Part shown: positions 1 through 8,467 of the stretch, piece after piece
Layout of the letters: each line of letters begins with the position of its first letter
How positions within the stretch are numbered: the first letter of the stretch is position 1
Assembly (NCBI GenBank): GCA_902826695.1
Contig: CADEFU010000012.1
Coordinates: forward strand, 58,745-122,744
Direction: 5' to 3'
From: an uncultured Alphaproteobacteria bacterium
GTDB lineage: Bacteria; Pseudomonadota; Alphaproteobacteria; Micropepsales; Micropepsaceae
Length of the DNA stretch: 64,000 nucleotides
Program-made: the position numbers and the translations under genes
Notes under the pieces: generated by a model
Told to the model about the DNA's origin: nothing
Databases searched by the model: none
Seen by the model: the letters and a program-made list of their open reading frames with translations, nothing else

Positions 1-441
1 GGCGGCGTCGTTCAACCGCGCCGCTTGATAGAGCGCACGTTCAAGCAGGCTGCTCCAGGTCTTGGGTGGCCACAACTGCACCTTCACGAGCAGGGAAATC
101 TGGTCGCTGTCGCCCTTTGTGCGGTTGTAGTTCTGGTCTTCGGGCGACTTCGTCACTGCGGAGAACACTTGCAGCGCAAAGCGCCCCTCGCGAAGGCGGG
201 GAACATCGACGTGTCCCGTCGAACCTCTGGCGAGTACATCGCGCGCCCACAGCAATGTGTCGGCGTGCAGGTCGGCGAGATTCAGGCTTGCGTGCAGCGC
301 CTTGGTGCCGGCGCCAATCTTGTAGGGTGCATGAGGCGTCACCTTGTTCAAGCCGGCCTCGATGACCGGCGGTGCAGCGATCAAGGCGCCGGCACTCGCC
401 AACGCAAGCACACTCGCGATTCCGATGATCCAGCGACGCAT
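1..441 (-). CDS. Membrane dipeptidase (peptidase M19), 5' part only
   Basis: The gene runs off the left edge; 147 codons from ATG at 441 are open to base 1. A hydrophobic N-terminus (residues 1-21, ending near ASAGALIAA) looks like a signal peptide or anchor. Residues around LADLHADTLLWARD match the start of the renal-dipeptidase/M19 family, where the HxD pair binds the first active-site zinc; GHVDVPRLREG and QVFSAVTK are also typical of M19. M19 enzymes cleave dipeptides and some amide or lactam substrates, usually outside the cytoplasm. The remaining metal ligands lie outside the window, so activity cannot be judged. It is divergent from the gene at 606, separated by 164 bp. Confidence 0.85.
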   Translation of the reverse strand, partial: MRRWIIGIASVLALASAGALIAAPPVIEAGLNKVTPHAPYKIGAGTKALHASLNLADLHADTLLWARDVLARGSTGHVDVPRLREGRFALQVFSAVTKSPEDQNYNRTKGDSDQISLLVKVQLWPPKTWSSLLERALYQAARLNDAA

Positions 442-547
442 CTTTCGATCCTTGTTTTGCGTACTCTAGGATCGGCTGCGACTTTCGTCTACGACCGGTC
501 GCGGCGGGTCCGCTGTCTCAGCAACTGCAATCAGGCCGCGCCGTTTT

Positions 548-576
548 TTGGACACAATCTCGTCTTCACATATACT
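548..576 (+). promoter_or_regulatory. Candidate sigma-70-type promoter
   Basis: TTGGAC (548-553) and TATACT (571-576) are separated by 17 bp in a locally AT-rich part of the 164-bp divergent interval. The expected start is near 583, about 23 bp before the GTG at 606, leaving room for the AGGGGG ribosome binding site near 592-597. This is a sequence match only. Confidence 0.45.
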
Positions 577-605
577 AGACTCTTCCAACCTAGGGGGTTT
601 GGGCT

Positions 606-1625
606 GTGCCTGCGTTCGTGCGCATCACGTTGATCACCGTGCTGGTCCTTGCGGCCGCCCTCGGAAGCCTTCTTCTCGTCGCTTGGCCATGGTCCGCGCC
701 TGAAGTGGATTGGCGTACGCCACTTAACGCCGCGCTTGCCAAGAAGGACTGCGACCGCGTCGGCGAGATCATTGACGCCGCGACGGAGGCTGGCTCTCTC
801 GAAGCCTACGATCTGTTCGCTGATCGCGAAGCACTTGGCCCATGCTACAACAATTGGTCTCCACCGCTACCACCCGACTTGATCGTAGCGAATGGCCGGC
901 AGCTACGCGAGGCACGCAGCGAGCCGATGACGCGCAACCTCATCGCCGACTACAGGGCGGATCACTTCGCCGCACTGGGGTTCTGGATGCGGCAGTATGC
1001 GCTGATGATCGACTTCTTTTGCGTGCAACCGTACAACACAGAGATCAAAGTGGACTACGCGGCCTTATCGGAAGTCGTGTCTCATGAGGCAGGTTGGCTC
1101 TCGACGCTCCATCGCACCCGTCGCATGCACTGCATCGGCTTGATCAACGACCTGGCGGCAGCCCTGGCGGCGAGAAGCGAACCGCAAGCAAAGAAGCTTG
1201 CCCGCCACATCGCAATTTGGCCGCCAGCGGGCGGCTCCGCCGGCGCAGCCGTGGTCATGGCGGAATTGGAGTTGGCGCAGGACTTCATTTCAGACCCGAC
1301 CGTGCGCAACAATCCCGAGCTATTGTCCACAGCGCGGCGCACCACGTGGCTGTCGCTGCGCGAAGCGGCAGCAACCGGTGATGCAAGCGCGATCAACTTG
1401 TTGATCTCACTGCTGCGCAAGGGGCGCTTCGTTGAGGATGTGGGAACGACCGGCTACTGTTGCATGCAGCCGTACTTTTGGGTTCTGAGAAGCCGGCGGC
1501 TAGGGATGCCCGCCTTGCCCGTGCACGCCGAGATCGAACGTGAACTTACCGCTGAGGACCGATCGCGCTTGGTGAGCGAAGAAGAGTCCGATTGGCAGCG
1601 CTCAAAGCCCGTGACGGCGCCATAG
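606..1625 (+). CDS. Hypothetical protein with N-terminal membrane anchor
   Basis: A 339-residue protein begins at GTG 606, behind a purine-rich AGGGGG. Residues about 5-27 (ITLITVLVLAAALGSLLLVA) form one hydrophobic segment, so the bulk is probably periplasmic and anchored at the inner membrane, or secreted. The rest is helical and Ala/Leu-rich, with scattered cysteines (DCDRVG, GPCYNN, FFCVQP, YCCMQP) that could form disulfides. The helical parts resemble Sel1/TPR-type solenoids loosely, but no clean repeat is visible. It converges on the terminase gene at 1652 with a 26-bp gap. Function not recognised. Confidence 0.7.
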   Translation: MPAFVRITLITVLVLAAALGSLLLVAWPWSAPEVDWRTPLNAALAKKDCDRVGEIIDAATEAGSLEAYDLFADREALGPCYNNWSPPLPPDLIVANGRQLREARSEPMTRNLIADYRADHFAALGFWMRQYALMIDFFCVQPYNTEIKVDYAALSEVVSHEAGWLSTLHRTRRMHCIGLINDLAAALAARSEPQAKKLARHIAIWPPAGGSAGAAVVMAELELAQDFISDPTVRNNPELLSTARRTTWLSLREAAATGDASAINLLISLLRKGRFVEDVGTTGYCCMQPYFWVLRSRRLGMPALPVHAEIERELTAEDRSRLVSEEESDWQRSKPVTAP

Positions 1626-1651
1626 CATTTCTGACCGCACACCTCGCGAAC

Positions 1652-3073
1652 CTACCGAAGCGGGTCGTAGTCGCCGTCGGCCGCGTGGGGGACGATCGAT
1701 ACGTCGTCCGGGCTGGCGGCGGCGCGGAGCATCATCAGCGCGACGCGGGTCGCCGAGAGAAGGTCGTCGCGTTCCTTTGCGATCAAACCCTCTTTGCGAT
1801 GGTAGAGGCGGAATTCTTCGAACCACTCGGCGAGATGCGCGAAGACTTTGAGGCGGCCCGTCTTCATGCGGTCGAGCATCGCCATTACGCCGGCTTCAAG
1901 GCCATAGCCGCCGTCGGCGTGTGTTGCGTGCGCGCGCAGCATATTCAGGCCTTGGGCGCGGTATTGTGCGGCCAATGTGTCGCCGGACCCTTTGTCGTGC
2001 TGCAAGCCGTCGTGCGGCCAGGCCCATTTCAGCTTCGCACCCCACGGGCGCAACGCGGCGGCGTGAACGACAGGCGTTTGTTCCCGCACGCGATGGGTGT
2101 TCGTCACGTAGACTACATCCGCGTCGCGGTCCCACGCCAGCTTCACCGCGGCGAAGGGATGGTCCCAGCCGAAGTCCATGGCCGCGATGAGCGCCCAATG
2201 GCTTGGGATTGGGAACGGATCTACGCGCAGCGCTTCTTCGGAGATGGGGAAGACGCGACCGCTGCCCAAGATAGGGATACCGCGGGCGCGGGCTTCGCGC
2301 TCGTGTTCGGGGAAGCTCGCCACGATGCGCGCGCGGTCTTCGGGCGCGATGTGCTGCGCGTCGTTGATCGTCATGTTGACGTCGGCGCCGCCGCCCTGCC
2401 CCAACATCAGCCGTTCGACGACCTCGCTCATGCCTTTGAGGGGCGTGAAGGTTGTGTAGATGAGGCCGCGCGTCGCGATCAGACGGGCAAGCGCTTCGCC
2501 GTAGATGGCGGCGGGCGGTTCTTCATCGCACCAGATGGCGTGCTTGGCCGGACCTTGCCATGACTCGCGGCCTTGATCGTAGCGTTTGAAGCCGAGGCGC
2601 GACGTGGCGCCGGATTGGTGGCGGACGACAACCGTGTCGATCAGATCGGCAACGCCGCGGCCGCGCTTGATCTCGACGATCGCGTTCTCGGGAAGCGCGC
2701 CGGTGCCCCACTGCGCGACCGGCCCCAAGAGCGCGCGTTGCGGGTTGTCGCGCGTGGTTTCGCCGGTATCGCATGCGGCCCAGGCGTCGATGGCGTGGGC
2801 GAAGCGTCTGCCTTGCCACCAATCGGGATAGCGGCCGGTGAGATGCATCGCCATCTCCATGGCGCCCGCGTGCGTTTTGCCTTGCTGGTTGCCGGCGCGC
2901 AGCAGGCGCTCGGTCGCGGTGCAGCCTAGATCATGGAACTGTTTCTGTTTCGGGTAGGGCCGGTAGCGGTCGAGTTTGTTCGCACCCTGCCTTCGGTCCA
3001 GCTCCGCCGTCATCGCCCGTTCGAGCGCGGAGAGCTTCTCTAAGGGCAGCGACTGCAGCAGTGATGTCTGCAT
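1652..3073 (-). CDS. Phage terminase large subunit
   Basis: This 473-residue protein carries the ATPase-nuclease architecture of tailed-phage DNA-packaging motors. The N-terminal YRPYPKQKQFHD precedes a Walker A loop GNQQGKT (about residues 62-68), followed by MHLTGRYPDWWQGRRF, a pattern seen in proteobacterial prophage terminases. AIWCDEEPP is the Walker B box and TTFTPLKG the coupling motif. AAMDFGWDHPFAAVKL starts the RNase H-like nuclease domain with its first catalytic aspartate. Length is normal and the frame intact. It overlaps the small-subunit-like gene by about 140 bp in another frame, so the true start could be the internal ATG at 3013. No portal, capsid or tail gene is nearby. Confidence 0.9.
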   Translation of the reverse strand: MQTSLLQSLPLEKLSALERAMTAELDRRQGANKLDRYRPYPKQKQFHDLGCTATERLLRAGNQQGKTHAGAMEMAMHLTGRYPDWWQGRRFAHAIDAWAACDTGETTRDNPQRALLGPVAQWGTGALPENAIVEIKRGRGVADLIDTVVVRHQSGATSRLGFKRYDQGRESWQGPAKHAIWCDEEPPAAIYGEALARLIATRGLIYTTFTPLKGMSEVVERLMLGQGGGADVNMTINDAQHIAPEDRARIVASFPEHEREARARGIPILGSGRVFPISEEALRVDPFPIPSHWALIAAMDFGWDHPFAAVKLAWDRDADVVYVTNTHRVREQTPVVHAAALRPWGAKLKWAWPHDGLQHDKGSGDTLAAQYRAQGLNMLRAHATHADGGYGLEAGVMAMLDRMKTGRLKVFAHLAEWFEEFRLYHRKEGLIAKERDDLLSATRVALMMLRAAASPDDVSIVPHAADGDYDPLR

Positions 3074-3269
3074 CGGTGAGTTCGTTCCACGCTGTGTCGA
3101 GGGATTGGGCTTCGTCGGCCGCAGCGGCCGCCGCGCGCAGGTAGCCGGCGGGATCTTTTTCGCGCAGCCGCTTTACCGCCTCCGCGCCACCGGTTGCGAA
3201 ATCGGCGGCCAGCGCCGCAACGAGTTGGTGCTGGAGGGATTGGCGCAAGCGCGCCGTTTCGCCGGTCAT
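2931..3269 (-). CDS. Probable terminase small subunit-like protein
   Basis: A 112-residue, Ala-rich helical protein starts at ATG 3269 behind GAGAGAG; an upstream TTG at 3287 is less likely. It lies just before the large-subunit gene, where small terminase subunits recognise DNA and regulate the motor. A segment with KRLREKDPAGYLRAAAAA and a C-terminal LREALRARTG helix are compatible with that role, but no clear DNA-binding motif is visible. The last ~47 codons overlap the large-subunit gene in another frame, which is longer than usual. The assignment rests mainly on position. Confidence 0.55.
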   Translation of the reverse strand: MTGETARLRQSLQHQLVAALAADFATGGAEAVKRLREKDPAGYLRAAAAAADEAQSLDTAWNELTDADITAAVAALREALRARTGDDGGAGPKAGCEQTRPLPALPETETVP

Positions 3270-3416
3270 GCTCTCTCGCAAAAACAAAAACCCGGCCGCT
3301 TGCTTAAGCGCCGGGTGGATTTCGCCGTTTGGGAAGAATTGGCGCCGAACATCGCCGAAAGCGCCGAAAAAGTCAAGCGAAAAGTTTCCGCACCAACACT
3401 ACTTACATGTCGCGTA

Positions 3417-3445
3417 TTGACATTTGCATCATTTTTTCTTATATG
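3417..3445 (+). promoter_or_regulatory. Strong-looking sigma-70 promoter
   Basis: A perfect TTGACA (3417-3422) and TATATG (3440-3445; overlapping TATGAT at 3442) are separated by 17 bp in an AT-rich stretch quite unlike the surrounding GC-rich DNA. The predicted start near 3452 is about 20 bp before the ATG at 3472. It most likely drives the small gene at 3472-3816. Confidence 0.6.
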
Positions 3446-3471
3446 ATAGATCCACAACCGGCGAGCCAACC

Positions 3472-3816
3472 ATGACGTCATCGCCTTCCGACATCGCCTC
3501 GCGCGCTACCGCACCAAAGCCGCAACCGTCCGTCTATACGGCGACCTCTTTCGTTTGCGATCGTGAAACGCGCGAGCTCGGCGAGGACTATCCCGAACTC
3601 AAAAAGATCGAGCGCGCCTATCGCTTGCTTGAGCACCGCTTAACCGCGGCCCAACCGCGTCTGCAAGCCGAACACGCGCTTTCCACGGTCATGGATTTCA
3701 GCTTGACCTTGTCGGACGCCCGTCAGGATGCCAGTTGGGCCGCGACGCTTTTGCTCGCGCGCGATGCCTTTGGCGAGGCGCGTGTCGTCAAGATTGCCCG
3801 GCCGAGCGAGCGCTAA
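3472..3816 (+). CDS. Small hypothetical protein
   Basis: A 114-residue soluble protein starts at ATG 3472, chosen because it lies just downstream of the promoter at 3417-3445; an in-frame upstream start at 3424 would sit inside the promoter. The N-terminus is Ser/Thr/Pro/Ala-rich and probably disordered. The middle (KKIERAYRLLEHRLTAAQPRLQAEHALSTVMDF) is a predicted amphipathic helix, followed by a shorter helix to the end. There is no signal peptide, cysteine cluster or recognisable domain. It may belong to the terminase remnant on its left or be a host gene. Function not recognised. Confidence 0.6.
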   Translation: MTSSPSDIASRATAPKPQPSVYTATSFVCDRETRELGEDYPELKKIERAYRLLEHRLTAAQPRLQAEHALSTVMDFSLTLSDARQDASWAATLLLARDAFGEARVVKIARPSER

Positions 3817-3878
3817 GCCCGTCACAGCGTCGTGATACGCGGTGTTGCCGAGGCGGCATCTGCTGTAGACTCCGCTTG

Positions 3879-4772
3879 ATGCGCCACGCCCTTTCATACG
3901 CGTTGCTGACCGTTGCCGTGTTTGTGCTGTCGGTGACCGTCACGGCTGCGGGCGAAGCCTACGGCTCGCAGCAACTGGTTCGGCTTGCCAGTGGGCGGCC
4001 GGGCTTGATGGTAACGGTGAACGGCCAGGGGCCGTTTCCGTTTCTCATCGACACGGGGACGAGCCACACGGTGCTCGTGCCGGAACTGCGTGCGCGCCTC
4101 GCCATTCCCGCGTCGCCGGGGCCGCGCTATCAGGTCGTGACGGCGGCGGGGCGGATCGAGTCGTCGTTTCACACTATCAGCGAGATGGCAGCGTCCGGTG
4201 TCGTGGTCGAGGGGGTTCATGCCATCGTCATCGATTTGCCGAAGAGTATCGGCGTCATGGGGATTGCGGGCGCCGATTTCCTTTCCAACTTTACGGTGGA
4301 CCTCGAGCTTGGCCGGCAGAAAATCACGCTGTATCCGGCCGGCACGATCATCGACCCGCCGGGATTTGTGAAACTTAAGGGCACGTTGAACAGCGTAGGC
4401 TTCATCGTGCTGCCGGCGCACGTGGAGAACGTGGCCGCGTCGGCGGTGTTCGATTCCGGTGCAATTTGGTCGATCGTCAACCCGAAGCTCGTTGCGTTCA
4501 CGCAGAGCAACGTCAAGTCGATCGCGCGAAACACGGAAAGCCGGGTCGTCGACGCCACGAACAGGCGCGCGCTTGCGGAGACGACGGACTTCAAGAAGGT
4601 CGCGCTTGGACCGGTTTCTTGGCGCGATCGGCAGTGCATGGTTGCCGCGATGCATGTGTTCGAGCAGATCGGCCTCGATCAAAGCCCTGCAATCTTCATC
4701 GGTCTCGATATGATGGCAGGGCGGCGCGTGATTTTGGATTACGCGAACGCTTCGCTCTATCTCGCGCCTTAG
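3879..4772 (+). CDS. Secreted retropepsin-like aspartyl protease
   Basis: This 297-residue protein starts at ATG 3879, which begins directly with a signal peptide (HALSYALLTVAVFVLSVTVTAAG). The segment MVTVNGQGPFPFLIDTGTSHTVLV carries the DTG catalytic triad of retropepsin-like clan AA peptidases. A second lobe has FDSGAIWSIVNPK, where DSG takes the equivalent position, so two half-sites may build an active site in one chain. Periplasmic or exported location is expected. It ends one base before the stop of the convergent gene at 4774. Substrate unknown. Confidence 0.8.
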   Translation: MRHALSYALLTVAVFVLSVTVTAAGEAYGSQQLVRLASGRPGLMVTVNGQGPFPFLIDTGTSHTVLVPELRARLAIPASPGPRYQVVTAAGRIESSFHTISEMAASGVVVEGVHAIVIDLPKSIGVMGIAGADFLSNFTVDLELGRQKITLYPAGTIIDPPGFVKLKGTLNSVGFIVLPAHVENVAASAVFDSGAIWSIVNPKLVAFTQSNVKSIARNTESRVVDATNRRALAETTDFKKVALGPVSWRDRQCMVAAMHVFEQIGLDQSPAIFIGLDMMAGRRVILDYANASLYLAP

Positions 4773-4773
4773 G

Positions 4774-5712
4774 TCAATTCACGAACCGGGCCGAGAAACT
4801 TGCCACGTCCGTGCGTTGCTTGATGCAGCCCGCGGCGCCACCAAGCTTCGCGCGGTAAATCGGAATGCCCGAGCCAGCAGACTGGAACGGATCGTGGAGG
4901 CGCATGTGGAGGGCGGTGTCGGTCTTTGGCGCCGGCGCTTTCGCGCGCGCGTCGGCCTTGTCGCCGTCAGCGGCCTCCAACATCAAGTTGAAGCGCTTGC
5001 CTTCCGCTTGCGCCTCGAAGGCCACGGCACGCGGGTGAAGGTTGACCACCCACAGGCACTCGTCGACGACCTTGAAGAGGATCGTAGCGCAGGCTTCGCC
5101 GCAAGCGGCGATATCGACCGGCGCTGCCGGTGCAGCTGCGACGGGCGCCGTCGGCGCAACGGCCGCGACTGCCGGCGCCGCGGTTGCGGCGGGTGCGGCG
5201 GCGAGATCTGGCGCCGCGGGTTTGGAGCGCGGTGCCGGCGGATAGGCTGGCGCCGGTGCCGGCTTGAAGCGTGGGGTCGCTGGCCCAACTTCAGCCACCA
5301 CGACCGCCGCCGTTGCCGGTGCAGCGGATGCCTCAGCCGGCGCGGGCTTCGGCTTTGGCGCAGGTTTCGCTGCGCTGGCGTTCGCCGCCTTCAGCGTGAA
5401 GTCCGGCGCATCGGGTACGTCACGCAGAGCGACGAACTTCGCGGTATAGCGCGCTTCGCCACGCGCGAACTTTGCGCAGAGCGCCTTGTCTTGCTTGATC
5501 GTCTCACCCGGCGAGAGAACGGTCATGAGCAACGCCGTTTCGTCCGCGACGGTCGTCAGGCTGACCGATTTTTCACCCTTGTTTGTGACGGCACAGCCGT
5601 CGGCGCTTGTTGCGATCGCTGTGCAGGCTTCGCCGCCGCACGCGCCCGATGCCAATACTTGCGGTGCCAGCGCCATGCCGGCGAACGCGACGCACACCCA
5701 CGCTCTGACCAC
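4774..5712 (-). CDS. Secreted Ala/Pro-rich protein with duplicated Cys modules
   Basis: A 312-residue protein starts at GTG 5712, seven bases after GAGGGG. The N-terminus is a signal peptide (VRAWVCVAFAGMALAPQVLASG). Two similar cysteine-containing modules, each with a CxxxACxxI core (ACGGEACTAI near the N-terminus; ACGEACATILF near residue 205), flank a long Ala/Pro/Lys linker of low complexity. The second module is followed by ECLWVVNLHPRAVAFEAQ, and the first by GCAVTNKGEKSVSL, which supports an internal duplication. Probably periplasmic. Function not recognised; a much longer reading of the same frame upstream is antisense to the AraC gene and is not coding. Confidence 0.75.
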   Translation of the reverse strand: MVRAWVCVAFAGMALAPQVLASGACGGEACTAIATSADGCAVTNKGEKSVSLTTVADETALLMTVLSPGETIKQDKALCAKFARGEARYTAKFVALRDVPDAPDFTLKAANASAAKPAPKPKPAPAEASAAPATAAVVVAEVGPATPRFKPAPAPAYPPAPRSKPAAPDLAAAPAATAAPAVAAVAPTAPVAAAPAAPVDIAACGEACATILFKVVDECLWVVNLHPRAVAFEAQAEGKRFNLMLEAADGDKADARAKAPAPKTDTALHMRLHDPFQSAGSGIPIYRAKLGGAAGCIKQRTDVASFSARFVN

Positions 5713-5783
5713 GACCGCACCCCTCAACGCAACTAGCGGGAGAATACGCGAGTCCGCGGCTGCGCAGAAGGGGGAAAGTGGTG

Positions 5784-6761
5784 CTAGTTTTCCGCCGCCT
5801 TGAGGGCTTGAAGGCGCCCTTTTCGCCACGTCGCCGGGGGAACCCCGACCTCGCGCTTGAACGCGCGGGCGAAGGCGGCCTCCGACTCGTAGCCGATCTC
5901 GAACGCGATTTGGGCGATCGTTTGGCGGCCTTCGCGGAGCTTGTGCCCGGCAACCTGCATGCGCCAAGCGGTGAGATATCGCATCGGGGGCTGACCCATG
6001 AGCGTGGTGAAGCGATCCGCGAAAGCCGAGCGGGACAGGTTCACGGCGTCGGCGAGATCTTCCGCTGTCCAATCCCGCGCAACTTGCGTGTGCATCAATG
6101 CGAGCGCTTTGCCGACCGCGGGGTCGCGCAGCCCTGCCAGAAACCCCGTCTGGGCTTCCGGCATCGTCGTGAGATGGCGACGCACCGCCTCGACGAACAG
6201 CAGCTCCGACATCTTGGACATGATCGTGGCGGCACCCGGGTCGCCGTTGACGAGCTGCTGCGCGCCATAGCGGAACGACTGGGCGATCCACTCGCCTCCG
6301 GGCGTGTCGCGAACCTTGAGCTTGAGCAGAGACGGTAGCGTCTTCAACAGCGGTTCGAGCTGCGCGTCGCCGCCCAAAAAGCCACACACCATCGTGCATC
6401 GCTCGCCGTCGCCGCCATGCACGATGCGCGACACACCCGCGCCTTCCGGCGAAAGCATGATGTCGCCGGCCGGCGTCGGTTGGAGACGGAGGTCGCTGCC
6501 GATCTTGTGCAGCTCGTTGCGCGAAAGCAGAACTGCCTCCCCCTCCCCTGCGGCCACAGGTTCCTTGCCGCTCACCTCGATGAAACAGTTGCCCTCGACG
6601 ATGAAGTGAAAGCAAACAAGTCGCGACGGCGGGGCCATGAATGGCGCGCACAAGTCCGGGCTTACCTGACCCGCAATGCACCAAGGCGCCGTGAACCGGG
6701 CGTCGAGGAATATCCCGCCGGTTAAGCCAACGACCCGAAGCATGTCCGATAGCGCATCCAT
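5784..6761 (-). CDS. AraC-family transcriptional regulator
   Basis: The 325-residue protein has an N-terminal cupin-like sensor (about 1-190; HFIVEGNCFIEVSG, LHKIGSD) and a C-terminal pair of helix-turn-helix motifs. WTAEDLADAVNLSRSAFADRF and TIAQIAFEIGYESEAAFARAFKREVGVPPATWR are typical of AraC/XylS proteins. It would bind DNA in the cytoplasm in response to a small effector. It is divergent from the MAPEG gene (109-bp interval), the most likely target besides itself. The ligand is not evident. Confidence 0.9.
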   Translation of the reverse strand: MDALSDMLRVVGLTGGIFLDARFTAPWCIAGQVSPDLCAPFMAPPSRLVCFHFIVEGNCFIEVSGKEPVAAGEGEAVLLSRNELHKIGSDLRLQPTPAGDIMLSPEGAGVSRIVHGGDGERCTMVCGFLGGDAQLEPLLKTLPSLLKLKVRDTPGGEWIAQSFRYGAQQLVNGDPGAATIMSKMSELLFVEAVRRHLTTMPEAQTGFLAGLRDPAVGKALALMHTQVARDWTAEDLADAVNLSRSAFADRFTTLMGQPPMRYLTAWRMQVAGHKLREGRQTIAQIAFEIGYESEAAFARAFKREVGVPPATWRKGRLQALKAAEN

Positions 6762-6869
6762 GCGGAGAACTCACCTCCCGGCGGCGCTTCGGTCAAGAGG
6801 TCCGGCGTTGCGGGCATTCTCGCCCCCGGGCCTAAGCCCTAGCTGTTGCGCGTAAGAACGAGGACGACC

Positions 6870-7295
6870 ATGAGCATTCCCCTCTGGGTTCTGCTGGCTT
6901 TTGCCTGTTGGACGCTTGTCGTGTTGATGATCGGGGTTGGGATTCGCCGTTGGCGTCTCATCCTAACCGGCCAAGCGCAGCTCACCGACTTTCCCGCCGA
7001 TGTCGCGCATGGATCCACGCCCTATCGCCGCGCAGTGCGCGCGCACGCCAATTGCGTCGAGAATTTACCCGTGTACGGAGCGATTGCGATGAGCGCCTTT
7101 GCGGCGAACGCCGGCGGCAGCACGCTCGATATGCTTGCGGTGACGGTCATGGCCGCACGCGTTTGTCAAACGGTCACGCATATGGCGTTCCCCGAAACTA
7201 ACGCGACGATCTTCGTTCGCTTTGGTTTCTTCCTTGCCCAGGTTTTCGCCAAGTTCTGGATGGCCGCCGAGATTGTTCGTCAGGCGCAGGCCTAA
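6870..7295 (+). CDS. MAPEG-family membrane protein
   Basis: The 141-residue protein starts at ATG 6870 behind GAGGA. It has four predicted membrane helices; the first is IPLWVLLAFACWTLVVLMIGVGIRRW. RAVRAHANCVENLPVYGAIAM matches the MAPEG signature (RAxRAHxNxxEN), which includes glutathione-binding residues in the eukaryotic eicosanoid and glutathione transferases. Bacterial members are mostly uncharacterised. It is divergent from the AraC regulator at 5784-6761, suggesting control by that protein. Confidence 0.9.
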   Translation: MSIPLWVLLAFACWTLVVLMIGVGIRRWRLILTGQAQLTDFPADVAHGSTPYRRAVRAHANCVENLPVYGAIAMSAFAANAGGSTLDMLAVTVMAARVCQTVTHMAFPETNATIFVRFGFFLAQVFAKFWMAAEIVRQAQA

Positions 7296-7424
7296 GGCTT
7301 TCGCGGCAGAGGTGGCGTTTCAATCAAGAGCTTCGGCGTTGCGGTCATTCAGCAATCGGCGCCGATCGCTTACCTCACGTACCGCCGCGATGAGACCGCG
7401 CGCTTCAAGATTTGTACCGGCTCA

Positions 7425-7439
7425 ATTCAGTTCCTGAAC
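7425..7439. promoter_or_regulatory. Palindromic operator candidate (HxlR-type) before the diiron oxygenase
   Basis: The sequence TTCAG-TTC-CTGAA is an inverted repeat centred at 7432, 61 bp before the ATG at 7493. It sits in a longer block beginning TACCGG (7415-7420) and ending CTGAACTAGCC. The same block recurs at 9729-9759, beside the HxlR gene. The shared architecture suggests one regulator reads both sites. Confidence 0.55.
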
Positions 7440-7492
7440 TAGCCCCAACCCGGCGGGCCTTCGATCCTGCCGAAACGAAAGAGAGAGCAAAC

Positions 7493-8404
7493 ATGAGCTA
7501 CCAATACAATTTCAAAGACGTTCTTGGCCGCGCCGAGCGCATCACGTGGCGCGTCGAAGACCTGATCGGCGGCGACAAGACGCTCGATTTTTCGAAGCCG
7601 TTCATGCCGGAGACGCTGGCGCGGGTCGAAACGTTGAAGTTCCTGTCGGCGACCGAGAAGCGCGTTCTGAACCAGGTGCGCGGCCACACCTACCTGACCA
7701 TGTTCGGCATCATCGAGGAGATGATCGTGCCGTTCGTGCTCGACCATGCGCGGCCGTTCATCAACGGCGAAGACTATCGCGCGCGGGCGTTCCTGGAGTT
7801 CATCAGCGAGGAGGCTAAGCACATCCACTTGTTCCGCCGCTTTCAGGAGGAATTCCGGAAGGGCTTTGCGACCGAGTGCAAGGTGATCGGCCCTGCCGCC
7901 GACATCGCAAAGCACATCCTGTCGCATCACCCGCTGTCGGTCGCGCTGACGATCCTCATGATCGAGTGGACGACGCAGCGTCACTTCCAGGAGTCGATGC
8001 ACGACGACGGCACGATGGACCCGCAGTTCAAGAGCCTGCTCAAGCATCACTGGATGGAAGAGATGCAGCACGCACAACTCGACACGCTGATGGTCGAGGC
8101 GATCGCCGCGAACATGAAGCCTAACGAAATCGAAAGCGCCATCGACGGCGTTCTCGCGATCGGCGGGTTCTTGGACGAAGGCCTACGTCAGCAGACCGGC
8201 TTCGATCTCGAAGCCCTCGAACTCGCGACAGGGCGCAAGCTCTCCACCGTCGAGCGCGAGGAGTTCATGGCGAAGCAGCATCAGGCGAACCGCTGGACCT
8301 ATATCGGGTCGGGCCTGACGCACAAGAACTTCCTCGAAACGCTGGGACAGTTGAGCCCGGCCAAGCGCAAGGCGTTCGAAGAAGTCGCTCCGAACTTCTG
8401 TTGA
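7493..8404 (+). CDS. AurF-like diiron oxygenase
   Basis: A 303-residue helical protein starts at ATG 7493 behind AAAGAGAGAG. It shows the carboxylate/histidine pattern of ferritin-like diiron N-oxygenases (p-aminobenzoate N-oxygenase AurF type): E75/E76, E107-x-x-H110, E158, and H186-x3-E190-x2-H193. The last triad has the same spacing as AurF H223/E227/H230. Such enzymes use O2 at a two-iron centre to oxidise amines or other small substrates in the cytoplasm. It probably forms an operon with the GNAT gene at 8468 (63-bp gap). An HxlR-type palindrome lies 61 bp upstream. Substrate unknown. Confidence 0.85.
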   Translation: MSYQYNFKDVLGRAERITWRVEDLIGGDKTLDFSKPFMPETLARVETLKFLSATEKRVLNQVRGHTYLTMFGIIEEMIVPFVLDHARPFINGEDYRARAFLEFISEEAKHIHLFRRFQEEFRKGFATECKVIGPAADIAKHILSHHPLSVALTILMIEWTTQRHFQESMHDDGTMDPQFKSLLKHHWMEEMQHAQLDTLMVEAIAANMKPNEIESAIDGVLAIGGFLDEGLRQQTGFDLEALELATGRKLSTVEREEFMAKQHQANRWTYIGSGLTHKNFLETLGQLSPAKRKAFEEVAPNFC

Positions 8405-8467
8405 AAGACTTCGGGGTCGCGCGGGTTCAACCGCGCGGTCCTACTCACACTGCCAAAGGAACCGGTC

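Noticed and set aside
1592..2563. A 323-codon open frame on the plus strand
   Set aside because: It lies opposite the terminase large subunit, whose motifs are in order; the plus frame has no recognisable features.
5713..6774. Upstream extension of the gene at 4774-5712 to 666 codons
   Set aside because: The extra part overlaps the AraC gene on the same strand in another frame and reads as Arg/Gly/Pro-rich nonsense; GTG 5712 has a good ribosome binding site and signal peptide.
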